From NCBI GenBank assembly GCA_020747065.1, contig JAGMVK010000006.1:1984001-2048000 (forward strand): DNA of 64,000 bases, given 5' to 3'. Source of the DNA: Cadophora sp. MPI-SDFR-AT-0126 (lineage: Eukaryota; Ascomycota; Leotiomycetes; Helotiales; Ploettnerulaceae). The notes beneath the pieces are model-generated. The model was not told the origin of the DNA, ran no database searches, and worked only from the letters and a program-made list of their open reading frames with translations. Shown in pieces: positions 35,949-46,112 of this stretch; the stretch's first letter is position 1, and each line of letters opens with the position of its first letter. The translations under genes and the position numbers were made by a program.

Positions 35949-38377
35949 ATGCCAGACGTGAGATCTCGCAAGACAGGCCCTGAGCCAATATACACTAGAA
36001 CGTCACCGAGACGGTCTCCAAGGACGCCCAAGACACCCGCAGTGCTTACTGGCAGTTCTATCCCGAAGGAATCGAACTTCTACCTCGTCGCCCCTCGCAA
36101 GATCAGAATTACCAAGAAAGTCCGTCTTCAAAATGAGGCTGCCGAAGCAAGTTATACTAAACCAAAGCTTGCCCTCGACAAAGTCGCTCAGGTAAGCAAG
36201 CTTAAGTCGAAAGAAGACGGTGGGCACTCAGCCAAGCAGGGAAGAGGAAAGAAGTCAAAGGCGATTCTCGCAATGAAAGCCGAGGTTTCCAAGCCTGCTC
36301 CAGCAGACAAGGGTGCAAAAATTCCAAATACTCGCATTGTCTTTCCCCGTCGCCGTCCAAGAATTACCAGAGCCGTTCGTCTTGCTAGTGAAGCAGCGGC
36401 AAAATGACAACGACGGACCCACGCAAAGCAGGCTGACTGGAACCCGCCTGGTGCAAAGAGTTCGGGAGCAGAAGAGCCAGCAAAGCGTGGTAAATTAGTT
36501 CGGACAGCACAGCCCATCGGATTTGGTGGAGGGCATGGGAATGACACTGTGGAAGCAGGTCTTTCGCGAGGAGCGCAACCCTTGCAACTGAATGTCGAAC
36601 AACCGGATGTGAATATCACTGAAATGTCAATTTCTCGGTCTTTTGCTGACATACCACGCGCCGGGGGCTCAAAGAAACGCAAAAGACATCGCGAAGGCCA
36701 AGGTGGCATCTCTTCGCCAACCGAATGTATTATAAATGGTGAGCCAATTATAGTGGACCTAGGGGCTGCCGAAGTAGAACAAGCGACAAAGCCCCGAGTT
36801 GAGAAAATCAAAGAGAACAAAAAGGACTTAAAGTGCCAACTTCATATTCATGATCAAGTACCATCGACACATTACGATGATTTGGATTCCGATACTCAGC
36901 GGGGACCGAAAAGGAGGAGGAGCTGCAACAGACTAATCAGTCTGGCAGAACTCAAAGGCCAGCTGAGGGCAAGAATGGCAGCTGAGGCTCGAAGATTAGA
37001 GGCATTACTGGAAGAGGACCTTAGAGCAGAGTTGGACGCGAGCGTAGAGGCAGAGCTTGAAGAACTAACAGGACTGAATCCAGAAGTGGACCATCACAGT
37101 GATCCAGCAGGTATTGGGACCAATGCCATTCAAATATCTGATGGGAAAGAGATTCCGTTCATTCCCGAGGTGCATATGGAGGGCAAACCAATCCATGTGC
37201 TTCGAGAACAAAATGTACATTGGGGAGACCACGAAGATGCAAATGATTACTGGAGGCAGTTCGAGCAGTCCGTGGACCCTAGTACGGCACCTGCGACTCC
37301 TAGTGGCGGATCGAATTCAGAGAATTTGACAGCTGCACCAGAAGGATATTGGGAGCAGTTTGAGTACAACAAGCTCGCAGACATTCAGCCTCTCCAGACC
37401 AAAAGGAAAATCAAATCAGAGCCCAGGTATGAGAACACTGCAAAGTAGGGCGAGTTTCAATCCTCTGCAGACTATCGGCTGAAACTTGAGTACAGCGACA
37501 AATTGCATTTTGAATGCGACCAACTGAAAGAATTTGTCAACGAAAACGAGATGTGGGGCGACCATGGAAACCACGATGACTACTGGAAACAATTTCAAGA
37601 TCCTGATGAAATGGAAGACACATTATTTCCCGAGCGTAGGTTCACCTTGAATCTCAAAATCCCTGAGGTACGCTGAAGCGACTTGAAAAAGCGCGCATGA
37701 ATTCGACCCGCAAACCTGCTCAAAATCGCACGCAGAAGGCAAACAAGAACCTCATAACCGTGAAACGATCAGAATCGCAAAGACAATACGAGCCAACTGT
37801 TTCAGATCCATTTGAGTACAGCTCTGGGTGGGAGTACGAGGCATTGCATGCCGGACGCTTTGAGCGAAGATCTCCGTCCCCGTCTCTTTCGCCGCCACCT
37901 TCTCGTCCAATTCCCTCGAACATGCGGCCAAACGATCCCAAACCAACCATCTTTCAACCGGAGAGCAAAGCTCAGGAGACTGCAATCTGGAATACCATCG
38001 AGCAATTACTCGCTGCTTCCTCAACATCTCCGCCCTACGCAGATTGGTCTCGGGCTTGTGACGAATACTTCTCGGACAAAACTGGAAAAGCTGCGTTTCC
38101 CAACCCCAGTCCATTTCTACCAAAAGCTGCGAAGTGCAGTGACGAGAAGTGTGTGAAAGGACAGTGGCTGGGAGTCTGTCATCATGAAATGCAGAAATTA
38201 TTCAAAGGAAATGGGACATTCGGGCTGAATTGGCTGAGGCAGGAGCGCCTGAGGTGGCATCCCGATCGATTTGCAGCAAAGATGGGAAGAGGTAAGGACC
38301 AAAAAGAGGCAAGAGAGATGGCAGTGGAGATGTTCGTGCTCGTGCAGACATTGATCGACAATTACGGGAAGACCTAG
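35949..38377 (+). CDS. Four-exon nuclear-type protein with WGDH/YWxQF repeats and terminal HPD segment
   Basis: Model: exons 35949-36387, 36472-37426, 37496-37667 and 37736-38377 give 735 aa. Without splicing, the frame meets TGA at 36405, TAG at 37446 and TGA at 37673. Each lies inside a plausible intron (84, 69 and 68 nt), and coding resumes with matching sequence. The N-terminus has a duplicated basic unit (PRKIRITKKVRL / RRPRITRAVRL). The middle is charged and contains KKRKRHR, an NLS-like patch, and a coiled segment LKGQLRARMAAEARRLEALLEE. Units with WGDH and YWxQF recur near residues 405, 437 and 491. The C-terminus, QERLRWHPDRFAAKMG with HPD at 697-699, resembles the end of NFKBIL1-like proteins or a degenerate J domain. 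Intron 1 has alternative boundaries (36375-36431). Function unknown. Confidence 0.65.
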
Positions 38378-39940
38378 AAGAATAGTCTAAGTGGTGTGAT
38401 AGCACGCCATGTCCCGTATTTCTGTTCCTAATCTCGACTATTAACACGAGTATATGCGTCCCCTCTTAACAAAGTGTATTTCTTCGCAGTTGAATTGATT
38501 TAACAACAAGATAAGACAACTACCATGCCACAATACGACACTGCGCGGAAAATTGCAATGAAATCGATAAATCCGGCTAGCCGTGTAAGAATACCTCAAC
38601 GGCCACTATATACAATAAGATAAGGGTAGGCTATTCATCTGAAATCATATTCGGAAGCACCCACAGACAGTTTCTCACTCAAAAACCAACTTTACTGGGA
38701 AAGCATTTTAGAAATGTACCACCAACTATCAGTTCCACATTGCACATGCTTACAACATTCTGCCCAAGTTTGAAAACAGCATCGACAATGGTTGATGGTG
38801 AATAAAATGGAAGTTAAGAGAAGCCAAGACAGTAGCAAAAGCATGCTGCGAAACCCAAGTAGAATGGAAACATACATAATCCAATTTGCTGACCAAGCCA
38901 GGTGATATTAACAAGGAATCAAGGTTCTGTTGTTGACATTGGTGGCATAAGCGAGACGGGAAGATTGAAGAAGGCGGAACACTTACCAATTGAATCACAA
39001 ACACAGTCGCAATTAAACCTAGATCTTCCATTAATTATGTACTGTCGCTGGGGCTCAATCCCTCGTGACCAAAAAAGGTCCACGACTGGCACAGAAGAAT
39101 GATTTCGGGTATCACGTGACTAACACTCACATTTTCATGGAAGGCGAGACTGAATGGCGAGGGAGGGTAAGATCGCAGAATAATGAGTATTGAAAAGGGT
39201 CGGAATACACGGTAGTCTAACATCGAGAGCGTAGTAGCAGAGTCCTCTACCATGCTTTATCGCTCACAGATCGGTAAACTCCACCTTGCTGTGATAACCG
39301 CATGGATCTTCGCTCGGGCGAATATCAACAAGAGGCTTGAGCATGTTTAATCGATCTGAGACACAGATCAAGACGGTTTGAGCTGTTTACTTAGTGTAAA
39401 GAGTCATCACCTAGAATTGTCTCATGCATAAAAGCAGCCCACCTGGGACGAGCTGGTCCACATGATCTCGACCTTCTCATCATGGCCGTATTGACCAATT
39501 TTCCTACTTCTGAAAACACATCACGTATCTATCACTCGAAATTCTTCACATGTTTCAGTACATTTCTACGTTTCTTTCGAAGATTGACAATTGTTCACCA
39601 ATGTCGACACCAACTTCACGCCAACAGCTCCATCATAACAGCAAGCAAGAGGTCTGTCAGAAAATCACAAGGCGGAAGGAGAAATCAAGAGATTGCAATC
39701 GAATAAGGAACTCAATTCCAGCTTAGTGTTATATACAAGAGCATCATCCCAAGTGGGAGACACTCGACCATCTCAACACATCACATCGTCCCGAGACTAC
39801 TCCATCATATCTATCATATATATACAAGAAATCAAATGCGCATCGACAACAAGCTCGGATCGACGTCTCGACCGAACTTGTGGCATTGCTGCTTTCCTCC
39901 TCTCTATCGCGTCCCCTTGTTGTCTGTCAGTGAAGGAGAC
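38378..39940. other. Long intergenic region without a supported gene
   Basis: About 1.6 kb between the 3' ends of two convergent genes. Open frames are short and lack motifs. No repeat or RNA gene could be identified. Confidence 0.45.
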
Positions 39941-40783
39941 TTACTCGCAGTCATCCTCCTCGTCGACAGGTGCGGTAGTTGGAACAGGGGCAGCGACCCC
40001 GGTGGTCGCGGCGGGAGTTGTTGTTGGGCGAACCAGAGTTTGAAGGGTGGTTGGGACGCTACTTGGGATGGCGGTGGTGGAAACTTCAGCTGGAGCGCTG
40101 GTTGCTACTGGGGCCGAGGCAGCAGATGAAGCAATAGGAGCAGCAGAGGATGCTGGAGCGGCAGCGGAAGACGATGCAACCGGAGCACTGGCACCGGATC
40201 CGCCGACGGTGAAATCGACGCAAGACTCATAGGTTTGGTCGATAGACCTGGCATCCCAGAAGTGCTGGACAACACAGGCACCTGCGGTGGCGCAAGTAGT
40301 TCCAAGGTCGGAAGGAATAGTGATTGAGAACGAGGTCTGGTTTGCTGGGATTGCATAGGCGTTGTTTCCGAAATCAGAGTAGGTGATCAATGGGCTACCG
40401 ATAATCGTGTTGGTGGCAGTGTTGACAATGGAGACATTGGCAGTTCCGGCATGGGGAGCACGAACATCAAAAGTGAAAGGAACAACCTGTCCAGGAGTCC
40501 ACGATTGAATGTTTGCGGGGTCGACATCGGCGAACTGAAAGCCCTTGCATTGCCAGATATTGCAAGCCTCGGCGTTGTAGTCAGTCTGAGAGGCGGCGAC
40601 TTGAAGTTCTCCCTGGATGTTTCCGAAGGAATCAGAAGCCTGGTTGTAGTAGACCTGGGTACCACATGCTGCCTTCATGGCATCACCAGCGGCGCGGGGT
40701 TTCGGGGAGGTGATAGCACCATGAGCTGAGACTGTGCTCAAGAGGCCGGCGGCCGAAAGGAGAATGGCGGATGTGTATTGCAT
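39941..40783 (-). CDS. LPMO-like secreted copper protein (chitin-binding type-4 fold) with Ser/Ala/Thr tail
   Basis: A single exon of 280 aa. Signal cleavage after A20 leaves H21 as mature N-terminus (HGAITSPKPR), the first ligand of a histidine brace. A second His, H111 in APHAGTANVSIV, sits at the expected place. Paired Cys flank the CNIWQCKGFQFADV block, and QTYESCVDFTV ends the domain. This matches fungal secreted proteins placed in PF03067 (LPMO_10/chitin-binding 4). An oxidative polysaccharide-cleaving role is inferred; activity is not shown for most such proteins. Residues from about 195 onward form an Ala/Ser/Pro/Thr-rich, probably O-glycosylated tail ending DEEDDCE, with no GPI signal. 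A second family member lies at 51488-52373. Confidence 0.82.
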   Translation of the reverse strand: MQYTSAILLSAAGLLSTVSAHGAITSPKPRAAGDAMKAACGTQVYYNQASDSFGNIQGELQVAASQTDYNAEACNIWQCKGFQFADVDPANIQSWTPGQVVPFTFDVRAPHAGTANVSIVNTATNTIIGSPLITYSDFGNNAYAIPANQTSFSITIPSDLGTTCATAGACVVQHFWDARSIDQTYESCVDFTVGGSGASAPVASSSAAAPASSAAPIASSAASAPVATSAPAEVSTTAIPSSVPTTLQTLVRPTTTPAATTGVAAPVPTTAPVDEEDDCE

Positions 40784-42116
40784 TTTGACGGTTGCTAATC
40801 AAATGAAGTTGATGGTTTGGAGTGGCTGAAAGTAGCTTCTGAGAACAATGACCAGCACAGCTGTAATGAATGTAATGGGTGAGGGAAAAGAATGTGATGG
40901 TCGAAGGACCAAAATGAATGTACTTGGCAAGGACGAGAGATTCAGAAACGCTTGATGGGAATAAGAAAACTTCAGTGGAAGAGACGATAGTTTATATGAA
41001 TGAAAGCATGCTCTTCATCAATCCAGGCCCACACAACCAACTATATTCTGTCTCACTCGTGGAGTCGAGGCTTCTTCACAGACCGACCTCTTTCATCACT
41101 GCTTTCCACATTCGGCACTTCGCCGTATATGATTTGGCTAGAACGTAGCAAATAAACTCGAGGAGTCGCCAAGCATGACAAACCCCCTAGCACTTTGGCC
41201 CATGGCGTCGGGTCCGCCTCATAAACTTGTCGAATGCCATCGCACCAAATCCAAGAACCCTCGGGACGACAAGGGACTTTGTTCATAAAGTTGATGACGA
41301 GTGGGGGGAGCCCAATCTATTTGTTTCTTGCGCGGCGGGTCGTTATCTTGTTTTGCCCCACGCGGCGTTTCGTCTGATGTTTCGATGCATGCACGGATCC
41401 ATTCAGGGGTCGGCAGCCACCGAGATTTGCGGATTTGCAGCGGCTCGCCGAATCCTGGGAATAGACTATCGGTCGAATGAATGGAGAAGAGAATTAGAAG
41501 CCACATGTTTCTCGCAACAAGCTTGGTTACTTTCACGTTGCTTTGCTGATGTGGTTCATGTGAGTTTGAGAGGGGACAGGAGAGGAAGGAGTTGCAGAAT
41601 GCAGAGCTAAGCGAGCCCCTTTCTCTGGAAAAAGAAACAGGGTCTTCATTGCGGTATTGCCGCGCGCATGATAGCCCACATCGTCCAATCTAGGGGTAGT
41701 CAGTAATCTTGCTCGAAGGAAATTCTTCATATGAATGACCGCCCATTTAGATCTAGCGAAATTCAGAACTCAGAGAAGGCCGGGAACAAAGTAGCAAGAT
41801 CATACAGCAACACAACAAAAAGCGGTCAAATTAATTCCATGCGACTCCAAGACTCCCGACACCAGTGGTCTTGAACAACTAATACGCGTTTGAAGTACAA
41901 AGCAGAAGTGAAGTTGACCCTATCCTACCTAATTAATCCATCAGAAATAATGTAAATACTGTGACCCGAGAAAAGTAAACTCTGATGTCACCACTTCAAA
42001 AGAAAGTAAAAAATGTTGTCATCAAGAAACGAAGGAGCACGCATAGCGCACGTAATAAACACTACGTCAAGAAATTACTTCGTCGTCCACCATTCTTTCC
42101 TGTTTCGAGCGGCACT
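40784..42116. other. Intergenic, no supported gene
   Basis: Contains the LPMO-like gene promoter, with a TATATAAA-like element on the minus strand near 40992, and the 3' flank of the CBM1 mucin-like gene. Open frames inside show no family features. Confidence 0.45.
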
Positions 42117-43984
42117 CTAGGAATATCTCTCATCCACGCATTGATGGTAGTAGGGATTCCATTTCTTGCACACGCTACCCTTGGCGCATACTCCCGTACC
42201 CTTGAAGTTGATACCTCCGCATTGGTAGTATTGAGGTATGGTAACGTGAGAGGGAGAGGCTTGGCTGGATGTCGAGGCGACAAATCTGGTTGATGAAATC
42301 GCGCTCGTTGCGAAAGCTTTCGTAATCATCGTTGTAAGAACAGCAGCACCTGTCGAGGCGACTCTATCGGTACTTGGGTATGCTGATGCAATGAGGGTTG
42401 AGTTTAGGCCGACAATTGTTGAAGCCAAAGTCTTTATTGACAGAGGGCTGGAAGCTGGAATCGTGGATGCGGATGGACTAGACTCCGTGATAGAAACTGC
42501 GGTGTTTACACCTGTTGCGAAGATTTCCGAGGGAAACGATCCAGTGGGAGCGAAGCTATATGTGGAGTTCATGAGCAGAGCAGCACCGGTAGTTGGCTTC
42601 GAATAGGGACCGGCAGTTCCACTGGACATTATTTGAGTTGGAAAACTGGTGGAGGCAATTCCTGTGGACAGTGGAGCTGTTGCTAATGGTTTAGTGGACA
42701 GCCCCCCAGTTCCAGTTGACGAGAGTGATGATGTGCTGTTCGAAAACATGAATCCAGTCGACTTGGTGTACGGGAGACGACCTGATGGAGTTGGGATGAC
42801 AGTGCTAGTGGAGACGATGGTCGACAAGACACTACTCGAGTAAACACTGCTGAGAAGGGGGGGTGGTTGGCAATGCGGCGTGGACTGAGGGAGAGTTTGA
42901 TTGAGGTTGGGAAACATTCGAGTATGGTGGATGTCCAGACGCTGTGGGAAAGGCAGAAATAATCCCGGTATTTACTGGCTTGATGAACCCTGATGCCCCA
43001 GTTCCCGTTATACCTGCTACTACGGACGTGGAGTTCGCAAAATGGAAGCCGTTGCTCTTTGTGTAGGGAAGACGTGCACTTGTCGATGTGGCAGTCGAGC
43101 TGTTAGCAAGATGATCAGTGTGGCCAATAATTGTTGGCCTGGCGAAACTTGACGATGCTCCTGGTGGGCGAACATGACCTGAACCAGTGGGCATGGCAAA
43201 CCCAGAGGTGGAATTTGCGAAGTGAAAGCCATTACTCTTGGTGAAGGGCACTCGTCTAGATGTCGATGTTGTTGTCGGAAATTCATTCGTGTGGGCTGTT
43301 GGAGTCGTGACATTTGCGAAGCTAGAAGAGATTCCAGTACCGATATGAGGTGTACCAGTTCCTATGTGATATGGATTGACAACAGTGCTGTTGGAATAGT
43401 GGGGGGTAGATCCCCTGGTGACTGGAATTGGTAACCTGCCAGTCGGGGATGCAAAAGGCTCTTCGCTGTATGCGGATTGGTTATTGCCAGCTCCTGTTGG
43501 CAGCCGGTATTGAGACACTCCAGTTCCGGAACGAGCATCTCCACGGGTCCCCGTTGGCGCAGCATTACTAGTGGTGTAGTTCACAGATAGAGCTCCAATT
43601 GGCTTTGTGTATGGTCCATGCGGCATTTGTGCTGCCAAGCTGTGTTTTGAACCGTTGAGAGACGTAGCGATGTACACTCCGGTGACGTTCGTCGACTGTT
43701 TTGGTGGAATTGCAGTGGAGAAGCCGGTCGGCTGATGGTTCTTGATGTTAAGCGACGATGCATTCGCTGCAACAGTACCTGGAACGATTGGGCTAGCAGC
43801 AAATTAGCAACACTTGCCAAATTCTTCCTTTTTCAACTTACTGGGTAGATTTATGTCCATGTGTAGAATTTCCTCCAACAGGAAAACTTGGATAGTGAGC
43901 GACCCCCGTCGGAACAGGCACCGACGACTGCGCAAACACTGCGGTTGGCAAGATGCTTGCATAGAAAAGATTGCGGTAACGCAT
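42117..43984 (-). CDS. Secreted mucin-like repeat protein with C-terminal CBM1, frame broken
   Basis: Exon 1 43984-43842 and exon 2 from 43792, with a 49-nt intron (GTAAGT, GCTAAT branch, CTAG). A signal peptide (residues 1-19, ending VFAQ) opens a long Ser/Thr/Pro/Gly-rich region with NST sequons. A unit reading PYTKSNGFHFANSTS recurs at 43203-43254, 43024-43076 and, slightly changed, 42729-42780; shorter relatives also occur. The third copy lies in a different frame from the first two: the frame changes by one base between 42917 and 42832, most simply in the seven-G run 42857-42863. The C-terminus (residues just before 42117) is a fungal CBM1 with QYYQCGG and Cys spacing typical of cellulose-binding domains. 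It is probably a wall- or cellulose-binding glycoprotein, either intact with a sequence error or truncated. Confidence 0.7.
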
Positions 43985-44549
43985 TCTACGTATACAAGTA
44001 TGTTATCTTAGATATTCGGCGATCCAGACCAATCGTTACTTCTCAATTCAAAAACGAATGTAAGGTGGCACAACCAAAATCGCAACGCCGGCGGTATGAA
44101 GGAATGACTTGAGCGTAAACAATTTACCAAGAAATATCAACAAGAAAATAGACGAGACGAAACACTTTTAAGGAAAAAATATAATAGCATTGGACTACGG
44201 TGAGTGGAGACTGAAGATAGATGTGCCCACCGTATTTCAGGTATGATTTTCATGGAACGAGGATATTTCGACTTCCAAATTTGATTGCGTGTTGATCTAC
44301 CCCGAATCTGCTGAAATATCTTGATTGCAAAGTTTCGGGGGGCCAAGGAACCGTCAACGAAGTGAGAACCAGGACGAAATGCGGGTAGAGCTCCACTAAT
44401 GAGATGACTGGGCCGTGATGCTCATTTCCTCATATGATGATGATAAGAGTTCACGCATTTTCCAAAGGAAGACGGCCATCTAGTTCGAATCTTTTGCTAG
44501 CCAGGGCCACAGGACGGATGATCTCGAATCTTATCTCCAAATCTCAGGA

Positions 44550-44569
44550 GGGGGGGGGGGGGGGGGGGG
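44550..44569 (+). repeat. Twenty-base poly-G tract
   Basis: An uninterrupted run of 20 G after TCTCAGGA. It is the longest homopolymer of the window and could form a quadruplex or be an assembly artefact of uncertain true length. Confidence 0.9.
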
Positions 44570-45463
44570 TTCTTCAAGATATCAGATTGACTTCAGGGGT
44601 AGCTTCGCGACTCTTATCTGAATTGGGACCAAAATCCACACATTTAATCTGTTGTCGTAAGCGAGCGTTTGTAATAGATGAAGGGTTCCTTGCGCCGGGC
44701 GATTTCGAAGACGTGAAACGCATAATATTGATGGTCCATCTTTGCTCGTCGGCTTGAAAATCTCAAGAATCTCGCAGCAGAGCCTCCTCCCTGTTCGGTC
44801 GTGTTGCTTAGACCAGATAATTTGTCTTTGGTCCTTGGCGTCCTCGCATCGATATATTGTTTGGCCTCGGCGTCAAGAAGATACCACCGATCGTTTTGGT
44901 GACTTTACAGTGGAAGACACTCTTAAGAAGTCGGATCCGAATTGAGTCAGTCTGCGAGTCCGCGACATGATGAAGAAGGGCAGCCACAGTCAACGAGAGG
45001 AGACCACCGAAGACTTCGCCCACTCTCCGGATACTGAGCTTGACACGAGGAGGTGGAATATTAATGTGCATGATCATGAAATATACAAGTTCATTGTTAC
45101 GTCCTGTTTTTGAATCGTTACCCCCCCTCGTGTGAGGTTGAGTTGAGTCGCTAGAGTTTGCGCTTACTAATTTTCGAAAGCACGTGCTGTCCTTAACTTC
45201 AATTACTTCCTCTCCCTTCTTTGGCTCGGACTCTTGTACCTCGTATCTGATACAGAGGTAATAGCCTGATATATAGTGCGTGCGTTAGAGTCTCTTCTTG
45301 TGCCGCCTCCATCGCTCTCCGTAATTGATTCGATCTTGAGATATTATATAAGATCGTCTGTCAGATGGAACGACAGATGAAAGGGACCCCGCCCTGGTTC
45401 CTGGACGATCTTCAGCTCGGATAATTTATCCTGCCCTTCCTGGTGAGACAAGCTTGTGCTACT

Positions 45464-45757
45464 GTACTATCCCCCCCCCTGGTTTGAATGTTAAAATGTG
45501 TAGAAAACTGGACCTCGTGTGGGTAGTCTTCTGGGGTGTTTATCCAGTGAAGTCCTTTGATAATAGCCACAGTCAGGGGGGAGAGGCTCTCTGGAATCTT
45601 CTACAACCACCCTGGCCTTTACAACAGACCAGATTTCGTCCTGTGCTCTGAGGCTGGCAAGGCATCGACAAGGCCTTCTTACCAGTCACAGTAAGCTCTT
45701 CATGCCTCCGACCCATAAATTCCACATTTTAACATTCAAACCAGGGGGGGATAGTAC
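45464..45757. mobile_element. MITE-like element with long terminal inverted repeats
   Basis: The left arm 45464-45500 and the right arm 45723-45757 are inverted copies of one sequence: GTACTATC, a C run, then TGGTTTGAATGTTAAAATGTG. They differ only in C-run length (9 versus 7). The ends can be read as CTATCC...GGATAG flanked by TA, the target duplication of Tc1/mariner-type elements. The interior of about 220 bp has no transposase frame, so it is a non-autonomous, roughly 290-bp element. No second copy was found in the window. It lies about 355 bp upstream of the GMC oxidoreductase start. Confidence 0.75.
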
Positions 45758-46112
45758 TACCCCAGCTGTCCCATTTAACCAAAGTTTTCTCACAACGACG
45801 TGCTGGCAGAGATAGTAACATCCTAACTTACGATTGCAGGATGGTGATTGGCTGCTTCGTCTAACAAATGTTTGTCTTTCATGTGTTGCGATGCCTCTCT
45901 CGAAGGGTGTCTTCTTATTTGGCCGCTAAAGGAGAGACGTAAATGTCAGTGGATTGTACCTGAAAGTCATCTATCTCTCAAAAACTCCGTTCGCTCCTGT
46001 CCAATCGACTTTCTTGAGCGAAATTCTTGGAAGGGATATATCAGGATGGCTTTTTCTCCCAACTTCCAGTTTTGTTGTTCCCACCCCAGGATATCACTTC
46101 AGGTATGCCAAG

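Larger units (their letters stand above)
43985..46112. other. Intergenic region with poly-G tract and a MITE-like element
   Basis: About 2.1 kb between divergent genes. No protein gene is supported. It holds a 20-base G run at 44550-44569 and an inverted-repeat element at 45464-45757, described separately. Confidence 0.5.

Noticed and set aside
36388..36471. Reading the TGA at 36405 and TAG at 37446 as programmed stop readthrough
   Set aside because: GT-AG introns of 84 and 69 nt with plausible signals remove both stops in frame, which is simpler.
39693..40237. Plus-strand frames over the LPMO-like tail
   Set aside because: Gly/Ala-rich antisense shadows of the Ser/Ala/Thr tail.
42855..42947. 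Introns explaining the frame change in the CBM1 gene
   Set aside because: The only ones of the right length class are 31-34 nt, and the 34-nt version replaces Ser/Thr/Pro-rich coding sequence with atypical residues. A one-base change in the G run is simpler, though RNA data are needed.
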